A DNA stretch of 64,000 nt from a virus. The stretch spans positions 1-64,000 of the IMG/VR virus record IMGVR_UViG_3300024327_000005. One strand, 5' to 3'. The notes under the pieces are model-generated. The model saw only the letters and a program-made list of their open reading frames with translations, was not told the DNA's origin and did no database searches. Below are positions 50,864 to 60,053 of the stretch, in pieces (position 1 is the stretch's first letter; the number at the start of each line of letters is the position of its first letter). The position numbers and the translations under genes were made by a program.

Positions 50864-51100
50864 ATGTTCGACTCGTTTCAAGAAGCACTAGAAGGTGCTC
50901 TACAGTGGACGAAATGGCACGGCCTAACCATCAAGTCTATAAAGACTTATAGAATAGAGCCACACGAATTCTACTCAACAGAATTCACTACAACAACTAA
51001 CAAAAGTTATGTCTGTACTTGGGAGAGCTCTCAAGTAACATTCATTGAAATACCCAACGAAACCTCAAGGAACCTAAATGCGTATAGTCGCAACCTATGA
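50864..51100 (+). CDS. hypothetical protein, 78 aa
   Basis: Strong AAAGGAAAAGAAAA site. Amphipathic helix at the start (FQEALEGALQWTKW), then beta strands rich in Thr/Ser. Overlaps the next gene by 23 bases. Not recognised. Confidence 0.6.
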   Translation: MFDSFQEALEGALQWTKWHGLTIKSIKTYRIEPHEFYSTEFTTTTNKSYVCTWESSQVTFIEIPNETSRNLNAYSRNL

Positions 51101-51305
51101 AAACCCAAAATTCTGTAATCTTGCAGATATTGACAACTATAAAAACAAATTCAATTTCGATGGATTTGAAACCACAACTATTTATGCTTCTAGCTTAGTA
51201 GACCTAAAGCGACAAGTGAACTTAACAAGACTTCAAAGAGCCTCTCAAAGAGGCTCTAGCAGGCCCTTAAAGTTAAGTGATTTAACCATTAGAATAAAGG
51301 ATTAA
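51078..51305 (+). CDS. hypothetical protein, 75 aa
   Basis: Starts inside the previous gene. Basic second half (LTRLQRASQRGSSRPLKL). Four bases before the split-intein C gene. Not recognised. Confidence 0.55.
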   Translation: MRIVATYENPKFCNLADIDNYKNKFNFDGFETTTIYASSLVDLKRQVNLTRLQRASQRGSSRPLKLSDLTIRIKD

Positions 51306-51308
51306 CTT

Positions 51309-52571
51309 ATGAAAATAATTTCAAAGGAGTACCTTGGAGAAGAAGAAGTTTATGATATTGGTGTAGCTTCTTTGGAAGGCAATCATAACTTTGTTCTCGA
51401 GAATGGAATTATAGCTTCTAATTGCTTTAATAAAGCACATAGCGTTAGCTACTCCATACTCACTTATGTAAGCGCGTATATGAAGACGCATTACCCTGTG
51501 GAGTTTTTTACTGCGTTGATGTCCACAAGAAGTAAAACTTTACAGCCTAAATCCTGGGCAATTAAAGCTCCTGAATACATTCAAGAAGCTAAAAAGTTTG
51601 GTGTGCATGTGTATCCGCCATTTGTTAATCAAAGCGGATACGAATTCACAATCAGTGATGGCGAGATATACTTTGGGCTCAATGCAATCAGAGACGTCGG
51701 CAAGACTGCTGCTCGTATGATTATTAAAGCTCGACAAAAAACACCCTTTAAATCTGTTAAAGATTTTATTTCAAGAATTAACCTTCAAAAAGTAAATACA
51801 AAAACGTTCGATGCTCTTGTTAAGGCTGGTGCCTTCGATAAGCTAGGTTACGATAGAGCAGGACTTCTAGAGAAGTGCCCTTTAATTTACGCATACGTAA
51901 GAGATCTTGAAGACTACAAGCAGCGCCAGTTAGACGTTGTGGAGCGAGACAATTACAACAACCAAGTTGTTCCGCTTATAGAGCGTAGAAACTTTCTTAG
52001 AAAAGAACTTAAGAAAATACAGAACAGAATTGATAAAGATAAAGTAAAAGAGAATGACATAGACAATTTTCATCTCATGTCTGAGGAACTAGAACCATTA
52101 GAAGCTGAGAACTTAAAGAAAAAAGTCTCTCTAAAGCCGAAAGAGAAGCCTGAGTTCCCCGAACTTCTTAAGTCAGATTCTATTGAGCTAGGTATGGAAG
52201 AGATATTAAATCAAGCAAATTACATTGGTTGTTACATTGGTGGACACCCACTAGATTTGATATCAATTAAAAAAGACGACCTGGATTCATTAGAGGAAGG
52301 TGACTACGCTAACGTCGCTGGTGTCATCCTTTCTATGAAAGAGATTACAACAAGAAAAAACAAACAGATGGCTTTCGTTGAAATTAATGATAAAACTAGT
52401 TCAGCTGAAATTGTTATTTTTCCACAGCTATGGAAAAAAGTTTCAAGTCTAGGCTTAAAAGAAACTACAATCGTTACCTGCAAGGTAAAGGTTGAGCAAG
52501 TTGAGCCAGATATAAAGCTTATTTTAAATTCAATTAATATTTATAAGGACTTTTATGAGATGGACTCCTGA
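51309..52571 (+). CDS. dnaE: DNA polymerase III alpha, piece 3, with C-terminal split-intein half
   Basis: 420 residues. Residues 1-38 are an Int-C: EYLGEEEVYDIGVASL, HNFVLENGIIASN38, then Cys39-Phe-Asn-Lys, the same +1 site as in cyanobacterial DnaE (CFNK). The rest is DnaE: CFNKAHSVSYSILTY, HhH-type VNTKTFDALVKAGAFD, and an OB fold near residue 340 (ANVAGVILSMKEI, MAFVEINDKTSSAEIVIFP). Splicing with the product at 41965 would restore the polymerase. Lacks obvious epsilon/tau-binding extensions. Confidence 0.92.
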   Translation: MKIISKEYLGEEEVYDIGVASLEGNHNFVLENGIIASNCFNKAHSVSYSILTYVSAYMKTHYPVEFFTALMSTRSKTLQPKSWAIKAPEYIQEAKKFGVHVYPPFVNQSGYEFTISDGEIYFGLNAIRDVGKTAARMIIKARQKTPFKSVKDFISRINLQKVNTKTFDALVKAGAFDKLGYDRAGLLEKCPLIYAYVRDLEDYKQRQLDVVERDNYNNQVVPLIERRNFLRKELKKIQNRIDKDKVKENDIDNFHLMSEELEPLEAENLKKKVSLKPKEKPEFPELLKSDSIELGMEEILNQANYIGCYIGGHPLDLISIKKDDLDSLEEGDYANVAGVILSMKEITTRKNKQMAFVEINDKTSSAEIVIFPQLWKKVSSLGLKETTIVTCKVKVEQVEPDIKLILNSINIYKDFYEMDS

Positions 52572-53619
52572 AGAAGAATACCTATTGCAACTATTTACTG
52601 GTGAAAAAACCTTTAAAGAAATTGCTGAATTAATCTGCCTAAAACATGAGCAAGGAACTCCTGGCTTTCCAGTGAAGCGAACCTTCGACGCAGTAAGAAC
52701 TAAAATTTCTCGAAAAGATAATTCAAAAGTATCTCAAACTTACGACAATGCATGGAAGAATATTATTGACACCGCTAAGGAGTTCAGGTCTAAAAGCTCT
52801 AAGTTAGAGCTAGGGCTTAGCACTTCAAAAGCCAGAAAAATAATATCTTTCAGTGATCTGCACATACCATTCTTCCTCTGGGAAGATATGAAAGCAGCAC
52901 TTGATAAGCATAAAGACGCTGATATTGTAGTTCTGAATGGGGACATCCTTGATGCCTACATGTTCAGCACCTTCAGTAAGACTAAAAGTATTGCTGCAAT
53001 AAAAGAATACATTGCTGCATTCGACTTAGTACACTATCTGTCGAATAACTTTCCCACGGTGGTTATGGTCTCTGGGAACCATGATTATAGAACTACTAGA
53101 GCGATAAAACAAAGTGGACTATCAAGCGATGTTATGAAAGTCTACCGTCCAGACCTTTTGTCACGCATTGCTGCAGGAGAAAAATTAAACACTTTTGGTG
53201 AATTAGAAACTATCGTAGATTTCAAGAACGTTCATTATCAAAAATACGACTCGTGGTACGTCCGAATTGGAAAAACTATCTTCTGTCATCCAAGTGGATT
53301 CGGAAGCAAATACCCAGGCGCAACCGTAGTTAAACTTCACGATCACTTTTCACAACGTATGGATTCTAGCGATTTTGATTCTATCGTTGTGGGTCACACA
53401 CATAAGGTGTACAAGGGTGTTATCTCTGGAAAGCTCCTTATCGAACAAGGCGCAATGGCGCATAAACTCCCCTATCAATTCAGAGCAGATCTAAGATTTA
53501 AAAATGCAATGAATGGCTACGCCATCGTTTATCAAGATTCAGATGGCAACACAAACTTTAACGACTCCACTCCTATTTATTTAGGATCACATTTACCCAC
53601 AAAAAAAGGCGTAATCTAA
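52555..53619 (+). CDS. metallophosphoesterase with N-terminal Myb/SANT-like segment
   Basis: 354 residues, overlapping dnaE piece 3 by 17 bases. Residues 1-55 (RWTPEEEYLLQLF, then KRTFDAVRTKISR) look like a Myb/SANT-type DNA-binding motif. The rest has calcineurin-like motifs: FSDLHIPF, GDILDAY, VSGNHDY, a C-terminal VVGHTHKVYKG. Such enzymes cleave phosphoesters (nuclease, phosphatase). The fusion suggests a DNA-targeted activity, perhaps a repair or replication nuclease. Confidence 0.8.
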   Translation: MRWTPEEEYLLQLFTGEKTFKEIAELICLKHEQGTPGFPVKRTFDAVRTKISRKDNSKVSQTYDNAWKNIIDTAKEFRSKSSKLELGLSTSKARKIISFSDLHIPFFLWEDMKAALDKHKDADIVVLNGDILDAYMFSTFSKTKSIAAIKEYIAAFDLVHYLSNNFPTVVMVSGNHDYRTTRAIKQSGLSSDVMKVYRPDLLSRIAAGEKLNTFGELETIVDFKNVHYQKYDSWYVRIGKTIFCHPSGFGSKYPGATVVKLHDHFSQRMDSSDFDSIVVGHTHKVYKGVISGKLLIEQGAMAHKLPYQFRADLRFKNAMNGYAIVYQDSDGNTNFNDSTPIYLGSHLPTKKGVI

Positions 53620-53621
53620 AC

Positions 53622-53933
53622 ATGTCAAACGACGAACTAGACCCTAACGTTCAAGAACAACCAGTACCCTTCGGATTCTTAATCCCTCTCTCTCAAGCTC
53701 TTGAAGCTAGAATCGACTATAACTTCAATTCCATGATTCAATTATCTCTACTCGTGGAGTATCTCTATCAGGAACTTGAAGGCAAAGACATTGAAATTGA
53801 AATGGGAGATAAATTTCAAGCTTTCCAAGATGAACGAGTAAAGGAAATAAAAACTCAGTTCGAACTTCAAAAGACTGAAGCCGAGGCCGAAGCTGAGATA
53901 GCTGAATCAAAAATAAACTTAAAGGATAATTAA
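53622..53933 (+). CDS. hypothetical acidic coiled-coil protein, 103 aa
   Basis: Starts two bases after the previous stop. Acidic helical C-terminal half (EIKTQFELQKTEAEAEAEIA). Ends at the base before the next start. Not recognised. Confidence 0.65.
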   Translation: MSNDELDPNVQEQPVPFGFLIPLSQALEARIDYNFNSMIQLSLLVEYLYQELEGKDIEIEMGDKFQAFQDERVKEIKTQFELQKTEAEAEAEIAESKINLKDN

Positions 53934-54983
53934 ATGACTTGGTCCTTTATCAAGCATGTCTCTCAGTACTTAGAACGCCCTAAGTTAGGGGAGCAAAAAG
54001 CTCCCACCTTGTGGCCTAGCTCCGCAACAGCAGTAGTAGACGGGGCTCCCGTAGGGAAATGCCGAAGGCAGGCTTTCTTTAGATTCGCTAAAGATAATTA
54101 TTATTTTGATAAGAAATACGATCACCTAAAGCCTCTCGTTGACCTTGTTAACGAATATAAGACGCCTACAGACAAATACATGCGTTGGATTTGGATCCAA
54201 GGTGAATTGTATGAAGAGTATTGTATCAATATGGCGAAAGAGTCAGGGATCTATATTGGCTCTCAAGTTAGTATATATGTCCCTGGCTATAATATTTCCG
54301 GCAAGATCGACCTAATTGTAGTTGATCCAGAAACAACCAATCTTCACATTGTTGAAGTTAAATCGGTTTACGGATTTAATGCTAATAGTGTTCTTGGCAC
54401 TGATTCTCAACATAAGAAGGGTCTTATTGGCACCCCCAGAGAATCACATTTAATGCAATTAGGAATCTATCAATGGTGGTACGGCAACAGTAATGAGGAA
54501 TTTGGTGCTGCGTTACTTACATATGGTGCTCGTGACACTGGTCGTTTCGCTGAATACATGATTACTGTTGAAAAAGGCGACGACGACCTTGATTATATTT
54601 TCTACCAAGGTCACACTCCAATCACTACCAAGAAGGTTAATTCTAACATCACAATTCAAAGCATCTTAGAAAACTACAAGCTGCTTTCTGATTGTCTTGA
54701 AAGTGAAAAGGGCGAAATACCCGCAGCTGATTATGAGCTGCTCTTCACTCAAGAGAAGATAGCTCAACTGCATGAACAAGGGCTGCTTAGCAAAACCGAT
54801 GCGACTCAATACGAGAAGCGAAAGAAGCAGCTGGAGGAAGGCAAAAACCGAGTCGTTAAGCCCGTTCAAAAAGGCGACTGGCAGTGCCGCTTCTGTGATT
54901 ATAAGTATATCTGCCACGAAGAAGACGGCACTCAAAAAGAGTTCTCGCTACAAGATTTACAAGGCGAGAACGGCGAATCGTAA
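53934..54983 (+). CDS. Cas4/RecB-like Fe-S exonuclease
   Basis: 349 residues. PD-(D/E)XK motifs: GKIDLIVVDPE (Asp), HIVEVKSV (E-x-K), and HLMQLGIYQWWY helix. Cys residues in GKCRRQ near the N-terminus and CRFCDYKYIC near the end (CxxC..C) match the Fe-S cluster of Cas4/AddB-like nucleases. It would trim DNA ends in recombination or replication. Followed by a 160-base gap before the primase. Confidence 0.85.
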   Translation: MTWSFIKHVSQYLERPKLGEQKAPTLWPSSATAVVDGAPVGKCRRQAFFRFAKDNYYFDKKYDHLKPLVDLVNEYKTPTDKYMRWIWIQGELYEEYCINMAKESGIYIGSQVSIYVPGYNISGKIDLIVVDPETTNLHIVEVKSVYGFNANSVLGTDSQHKKGLIGTPRESHLMQLGIYQWWYGNSNEEFGAALLTYGARDTGRFAEYMITVEKGDDDLDYIFYQGHTPITTKKVNSNITIQSILENYKLLSDCLESEKGEIPAADYELLFTQEKIAQLHEQGLLSKTDATQYEKRKKQLEEGKNRVVKPVQKGDWQCRFCDYKYICHEEDGTQKEFSLQDLQGENGES

Positions 54984-55143
54984 CGGGGGTCCGCAATCAT
55001 AACAAAGAGTTATGTGTTGTGAGCTTCCTTATTGAACAAATTAGTATTAGAAAAATGTAAATTTTACAGCTATACCTCAAAACGCTTTTAGAAAAGCTAT
55101 ACCCAGCTACGCAATAAGTAGCCTCCTCTTGAAAAGGAAATAA

Positions 55144-57639
55144 ATGTATATTACTGACACAGATGAAGTTATCGCACTATTAAGGTCGAAGCTTCCTGAG
55201 TACTTATTAAAAAAAATGTCTGCAGATACTGATTTAAATAAAAAGTTCCATTGCTTTGCTCACAATGATACGGGCAGGCCCAATATGAGCCTGAACCCTA
55301 GGACTAACAATGAAACTGTAAAATGTTTTTCATGTGAATTCTCTGGTGATATATTCACCTGTGCAGAACACTTCGATCAGCTACCTTTAAGTGGCCCTGA
55401 ATGGATCACCCTGACGATCCCCACACTTTGCGATACCCTAGACATACCTTATTCTCCTGGCGTCCTCTCAGAGGAAGATAGAGAACGTATTAAGTTATTC
55501 AAGCTAGCTCAAGAAATCTCTGATGTATTAGCAGGGCTTAACCCAAAAAATAACGAGTACATGGTCGAGCGCAATTGGATTCAAAGTCTTATGCCTGCAG
55601 GAAGCATAGATAAAGATCATCTAGTATCGCTTCTTGTTGCAAAGGGGTGGGACTCCAGTTACATCTCGAGCACCAATCTAATTAGTACTCGATGGGTCGA
55701 CTACTTCGCTGAAAGCAAAATAACCTTTGCGATAAAGGATCACTGCAAAAGAACTGTTGGGTTTATTTGCAGGAACCAGAACTTCGAAGAAGACAACATC
55801 CCAAAATACACAAACAGTCCTGAGTCAGCCATTTACAAGAAGACTAAGGCTTTAATGGGCATCGACGTAGCTTATCGTGACGCCAAGAAGTATGGTCTTT
55901 ACGTTGTCGAAGGTCCTGGAGAGCTCATGCAGCTCTACAGACTTGGAATTAAAAATGCTGTTTCAGTTTGCGGCACAGCGTTTACAGAGACACACTTGCT
56001 CTATTTAAAACAAATCGGAATAAGAAAACTTTTCTTAAATTTCGACTGGGATCAAGCTGGACATGCAGCTACACAAAGAGTGTTAGAGAATATATTAAAG
56101 ACCACATCTGGTGTCAGTACATATATTGTTATGCCTCCTCAAAATTCTGAGGTTAACGATACGGATGAATTTTTAAAAGATTCCGATTCTCCAGAAGACT
56201 ATCTCAACTTAAAGAAGATGTCTGCATTTGAGTGGCAACTGAACTCCTTCTCTACAGATCATACTCCTGATGTGATTTGTCAGAAGATGGTACCCATTAT
56301 CGCTACGGAAGAAACTGAAGTAAAAAGGGAGCTACTTATTAAAGAATTAGCTTCCTTCACTACAGTTTCAACATCCGCTATTCTTGCAGATGTGAATGCA
56401 ATACGTACAAATAAGTTCTCCCAGAAATTAGAGAAAAGTAAAACTGCAGCAGAAGCATATATGCGGGCAGTAGAACAGGACCCTAATAATATTAGGGCCC
56501 ACATGGCTACGCATGAACAAATGCTTGAACTGATTGAAAAGGAGTTCAAAACAGACTCAATTGGAATCAATTATCAAATAAATCGATTTGACGCAATCCA
56601 GGAATTAAGAGCTAATGCTTCTACTGATGCTTCTACAGCTGGATTCAAAATGAATTATTTTGACATTTTTGCCGATAGTATGAATGGCGGTATGTCTTGG
56701 TCTTCAGGAGCGCTAATGTATGTTGGTGGCAGGGCTAACTCAGGCAAGACAGCTACATGCTTGATGATTGGTACTGATGTTGCACTTTCAGACGACAACA
56801 CTACTGTGATAATTCACAGCACTGACGATAGCTATGAGCAAATAGAGCCCCGGATCAAAACAAACATTTATAGAATGCTATATCCAGATGGACCCGCACT
56901 TACTATTGGGATGGTTGTTCAACCAAAATTTACGTTAAAAGACTATCCTCCTGAATTTACGCATGCATTCAACAAAGCAAATGAATCTTTCAGAGCTTTA
57001 ATTGAATCAGAGCGCCTAGTTATAATCGACAGCGAAGATGGAGCGACCTTAAGTACTCTGGAGAGGAACCTTCGCTACTATCGCAATCGTCACCCTGATC
57101 GCAAGATACTCATGATTTGTGATAACACACACAACTATATGGACTTCATGAATTTGGAGCAGTCCAGTAGGATGACATCCATTTCTAATCAACAGAAGAA
57201 TCTAACTATCAAATATCACGCTTGTATGATAGCTACAGCAGAATACAGAAAGAATATGCCGATGGATCATTCTAAGCTTAAGCTGCCTGTTGATGATGAT
57301 TTGGCAGACGCTAGAGCTTTGATGTACAGACCAAATGCTATCTTTCATGTATACAATGACATGCACGATAGAAAAGAGCATTGTGAGATCTTCTGGAAAG
57401 ATGACGAAGGTAATATGTATCCAAGACTTTTACTTCATTTCACGAAGAATAAAATCTCTGGATTTAAAGACAAGTTGATCCTTGATTTGGATCCGAAAAC
57501 AGTCTCTCTTTCTGTATGCGACACTAAAGATTCACTCTTAGAAGCTGAAAACTTCCGGGACCTGAAAGGTTCAGGGTATGTAACTAGTAATGGTAAAAAA
57601 GTTCTAGTTGTAAATGCAGAGGAATATTCGGATGCATAA
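55144..57639 (+). CDS. primase-helicase
   Basis: 831 residues. N-terminal CHC2-type zinc region (HCFAHNDTG with CFSCEF), TOPRIM (VVEGPGE near 255 and NFDWDQAGH near 300), and a DnaB/gp4-type ATPase with Walker A GGRANSGKTA near 530, and a LMICDNTHNY Walker B. It makes primers and unwinds DNA at the fork, partnering DnaE, SSB and RecA encoded here. Last codons overlap the next start. Confidence 0.92.
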   Translation: MYITDTDEVIALLRSKLPEYLLKKMSADTDLNKKFHCFAHNDTGRPNMSLNPRTNNETVKCFSCEFSGDIFTCAEHFDQLPLSGPEWITLTIPTLCDTLDIPYSPGVLSEEDRERIKLFKLAQEISDVLAGLNPKNNEYMVERNWIQSLMPAGSIDKDHLVSLLVAKGWDSSYISSTNLISTRWVDYFAESKITFAIKDHCKRTVGFICRNQNFEEDNIPKYTNSPESAIYKKTKALMGIDVAYRDAKKYGLYVVEGPGELMQLYRLGIKNAVSVCGTAFTETHLLYLKQIGIRKLFLNFDWDQAGHAATQRVLENILKTTSGVSTYIVMPPQNSEVNDTDEFLKDSDSPEDYLNLKKMSAFEWQLNSFSTDHTPDVICQKMVPIIATEETEVKRELLIKELASFTTVSTSAILADVNAIRTNKFSQKLEKSKTAAEAYMRAVEQDPNNIRAHMATHEQMLELIEKEFKTDSIGINYQINRFDAIQELRANASTDASTAGFKMNYFDIFADSMNGGMSWSSGALMYVGGRANSGKTATCLMIGTDVALSDDNTTVIIHSTDDSYEQIEPRIKTNIYRMLYPDGPALTIGMVVQPKFTLKDYPPEFTHAFNKANESFRALIESERLVIIDSEDGATLSTLERNLRYYRNRHPDRKILMICDNTHNYMDFMNLEQSSRMTSISNQQKNLTIKYHACMIATAEYRKNMPMDHSKLKLPVDDDLADARALMYRPNAIFHVYNDMHDRKEHCEIFWKDDEGNMYPRLLLHFTKNKISGFKDKLILDLDPKTVSLSVCDTKDSLLEAENFRDLKGSGYVTSNGKKVLVVNAEEYSDA

Positions 57640-57949
57640 TTATCTCTCGAAATCACTGCTTGACGATAATGACCTCAAGATTGACGAGTGTGTAATCTTG
57701 GGTAGTAAATCGTTCCACATGAAGCTTCAGCCCGAAGAGGGGACCATCGGTCTCTATGTTGTTTCTGGTTGCGCAACCGTATATGAATTTGATATTAATT
57801 TAGTTATAATAGATACTTCGATTGTAGCGCCTGGGCAACTTTTAAGGCTGAATGCAGCAAAAACAAAAACAATTCTCATCGAATCGCTTGGCTCTTTTGA
57901 TGAAGATGTGAAATTCTTAAAAATTGAAAGGAAACTTCATGCCAGATAA
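57632..57949 (+). CDS. small cupin-like hypothetical protein, 105 aa
   Basis: Start ATG 57632, overlapping the primase stop. Beta-rich core with GLYVVSGCATVYEFD and APGQLLRLNA resembles a small cupin or jelly-roll fold, but no metal-binding His is seen. Tentative. Confidence 0.5.
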   Translation: MHNYLSKSLLDDNDLKIDECVILGSKSFHMKLQPEEGTIGLYVVSGCATVYEFDINLVIIDTSIVAPGQLLRLNAAKTKTILIESLGSFDEDVKFLKIERKLHAR

Positions 57950-58232
57950 TAAGACTATGGGAATCTACGTCCACTCAAATAAAACGTTCTATTACCTTGA
58001 AGGCGGAAGCAACTATATAGGAAACTCTTTAGACCGTGTTCGAAAAGCGCTTATACAAAGGGACTTGATCGTCCCCGAATTCAACACGAATTATGCTAGA
58101 TCACCTTACGACATTGTGTCTTATAGTGACGCACACAAAAACGACTATTTGCTCCAGCCAATATTCTTATCTCAGCATATTAAACAGCTGTATGATAAAA
58201 ACAAAGAAACCCTGAAAGGTAAATTCAAATGA
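57939..58232 (+). CDS. hypothetical protein, 97 aa
   Basis: ATG 57939 (AAAGGAAACTTC upstream) overlaps the previous gene by 11 bases. Alpha/beta composition. Overlaps the next gene by ATGA. Not recognised. Confidence 0.6.
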   Translation: MPDNKTMGIYVHSNKTFYYLEGGSNYIGNSLDRVRKALIQRDLIVPEFNTNYARSPYDIVSYSDAHKNDYLLQPIFLSQHIKQLYDKNKETLKGKFK

Positions 58233-58555
58233 ACTTAACTGCAATTCAAGATAGTCTTAAGGACTTACGTATTGTTCTAGGTCTCGTCTCTGCACTGTTT
58301 GGGCTTGGTTCAATCTGCGGATACCAGCTTTCCCCAAAGCCAATAGCCAAGTCAATAATGTGCAAGAATGAAGACAATCAAATTAAGATCCTAAATAAAC
58401 AATTAGCTGATCTCCGGACCGAGAGGTTGGACGACGTTACTCGAGTACAAAGCGAATGTATGACAACTCAAGATAAAATCTGTGCGGATAAAATCATGAA
58501 GTACAGAACAGCTTGTCTCTCGCTAAAGTGTGAAGTCTGCAAGGCATCAAGATGA
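58229..58555 (+). CDS. membrane-anchored coiled-coil protein, 108 aa
   Basis: One N-terminal membrane segment (about 17-32) followed by a coiled coil (LNKQLADLRTERLDD) and a Cys-rich end (CLSLKCEVCKASR). Next gene is an exported coiled-coil protein overlapping by ATGA; such pairs resemble spanins (inner and outer membrane partners), but the second lacks a lipobox. Confidence 0.5.
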   Translation: MNLTAIQDSLKDLRIVLGLVSALFGLGSICGYQLSPKPIAKSIMCKNEDNQIKILNKQLADLRTERLDDVTRVQSECMTTQDKICADKIMKYRTACLSLKCEVCKASR

Positions 58556-59007
58556 AAAAAATATTTATAGCTTTTTTAATAAGTTCACTTGTGGTGCAGA
58601 GCGCTTCTGCGCAAGAGTTGAGTCCCCTCGACTTTAAGCTGAAACTAGGACAGCACGAATTTTTATTCCCTTATCTATTTGCTCAAGATAAATCCCCTAC
58701 TGAGGGGTATTTACTTTCTGTCGCAGACATAGCCTTGCTTAAGATTGAATTAGATTCTTTTGATGAGATTTTAAATGAGAACTTAAATCTCTTAAAAAAA
58801 GAATGCAAAGCCAGCGTAATTAGATGCCAGGAAGACTCAAACGAAAGATGGGACAAAGTTAATATTGAAAACGAAACCTTAAAGGAAAAGCTCAAGCTAA
58901 AGACTCAGCTTTACAAAGATCAAAAGAATAAAACACTTATTTATTCTTTCTCTTCGGCGCTAGTTGCTGGACTTGCTTCTTTCGTAATCATTAAGGCTTT
59001 TTATTAA
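58552..59007 (+). CDS. exported coiled-coil membrane protein, 151 aa
   Basis: Signal peptide (MKKIFIAFLISS.., cleavage near SASA-Q), coiled coil in the middle with ENLNLLKKECKAS, and a C-terminal membrane helix (about 128-148). Possible spanin-type partner of the preceding protein. Confidence 0.5.
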   Translation: MKKIFIAFLISSLVVQSASAQELSPLDFKLKLGQHEFLFPYLFAQDKSPTEGYLLSVADIALLKIELDSFDEILNENLNLLKKECKASVIRCQEDSNERWDKVNIENETLKEKLKLKTQLYKDQKNKTLIYSFSSALVAGLASFVIIKAFY

Positions 59008-59029
59008 GACTATCTATACAGAACCCCAG

Positions 59030-59758
59030 GTGAAGACTTATCTAAGTTGCTCTGCTCTTTTTCATCTTGGTGGATCCGTATATAGTTACGACCCTTCTCA
59101 AGAAGTTCTCTATAAAACTTTAAAAGATTTTTATTTAAAGATATTAAAGTTTGAAGTGAATGACTTTGATAAAGACTTAATAAAAATAATTAAAAAGAAT
59201 TTAAAAGAATTCTGTCCAGACATAACATCACTTGATGACTTACAATACCTTATGAATTGGACGTTATCAGCTGTTAATGAGTTCTTTCAAATCTTTCCTT
59301 TAAAGAAGTATACACCTCTTATAGTTAGTCACGAGCCAATAGTAGCGCATGGCTCCCTGTTAGTATCGTTAACTTTTGATCTGCTTTTAGTACAAAACAA
59401 TAAGTTATCCTTTATTCATGCAGTATGCTTTTATCCAAAGCTAGATTCTCATAATAAGAATTGCGATTTTTTTAATTCAGTTAAGATTGATTTTTTGAAA
59501 AGAGTTTATACTAAAAAGGGCTGCGCTAAACCTTCAGTCAGCTTACATAATCTTTCCATTAAATCTGCATCATTTCGCAATAAAAACACGAAGAACTACC
59601 CTTATACAAAAGAAACAGTCACAAAGATTACAAAGACAAATAGCGCTCAAGCAAAGAGCTCTTTAACTTACTTTGACCAAAACAAAGAAATAAAAATAAT
59701 TAAACCTTTTTGCGACGCATACAGCTGTCCCAAACGGAAGGAGTGCCAAGATGCCTGA
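59030..59758 (+). CDS. possible degenerate PD-(D/E)XK protein with Cys-rich end
   Basis: GTG start at 59030 with CCCCAGG upstream. 242 residues. The segment PLIVSHEPIVAHGSLLVSLT followed by LSFIHAVCFYPK resembles the D..ExK core of RecB/Cas4 nucleases without the acidic residues, and the end (CDAYSCPKRKEC) matches a Cas4-type Fe-S motif. May be an inactive paralogue of 53934. Tentative. Confidence 0.35.
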   Translation: MKTYLSCSALFHLGGSVYSYDPSQEVLYKTLKDFYLKILKFEVNDFDKDLIKIIKKNLKEFCPDITSLDDLQYLMNWTLSAVNEFFQIFPLKKYTPLIVSHEPIVAHGSLLVSLTFDLLLVQNNKLSFIHAVCFYPKLDSHNKNCDFFNSVKIDFLKRVYTKKGCAKPSVSLHNLSIKSASFRNKNTKNYPYTKETVTKITKTNSAQAKSSLTYFDQNKEIKIIKPFCDAYSCPKRKECQDA

Positions 59759-60053
59759 ATACGGTGATTTTAAAATAGCCTCAAGGGCAAGAATAAACTT
59801 GCCAGTAAATTTATTTGGCGGAGGCCCCTGGGTTCACATGGCAACAGCTACACGTTCATTGTCTGAATACGTTGCTGTTTTACATGAGCCCACAGGAAAG
59901 ATATACCTAGAGCAAATAACTGCTACAGGAAGGTTTATTCATATTGAAGATAATGCTCTCTGGATAGACTTATTAAACTTTCTTGTAAGCGAAGGCGTTT
60001 TGGGGTTTGATAAGGACCAGGAGATAATCATAGGAAACGAATTTGACAGCTAG
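59751..60053 (+). CDS. hypothetical protein, 100 aa
   Basis: ATG 59751 overlaps the previous stop. Beta-rich N-terminus (FKIASRARINLPVNLFGG), then helix. Overlaps the next gene. Not recognised. Confidence 0.6.
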   Translation: MPEYGDFKIASRARINLPVNLFGGGPWVHMATATRSLSEYVAVLHEPTGKIYLEQITATGRFIHIEDNALWIDLLNFLVSEGVLGFDKDQEIIIGNEFDS

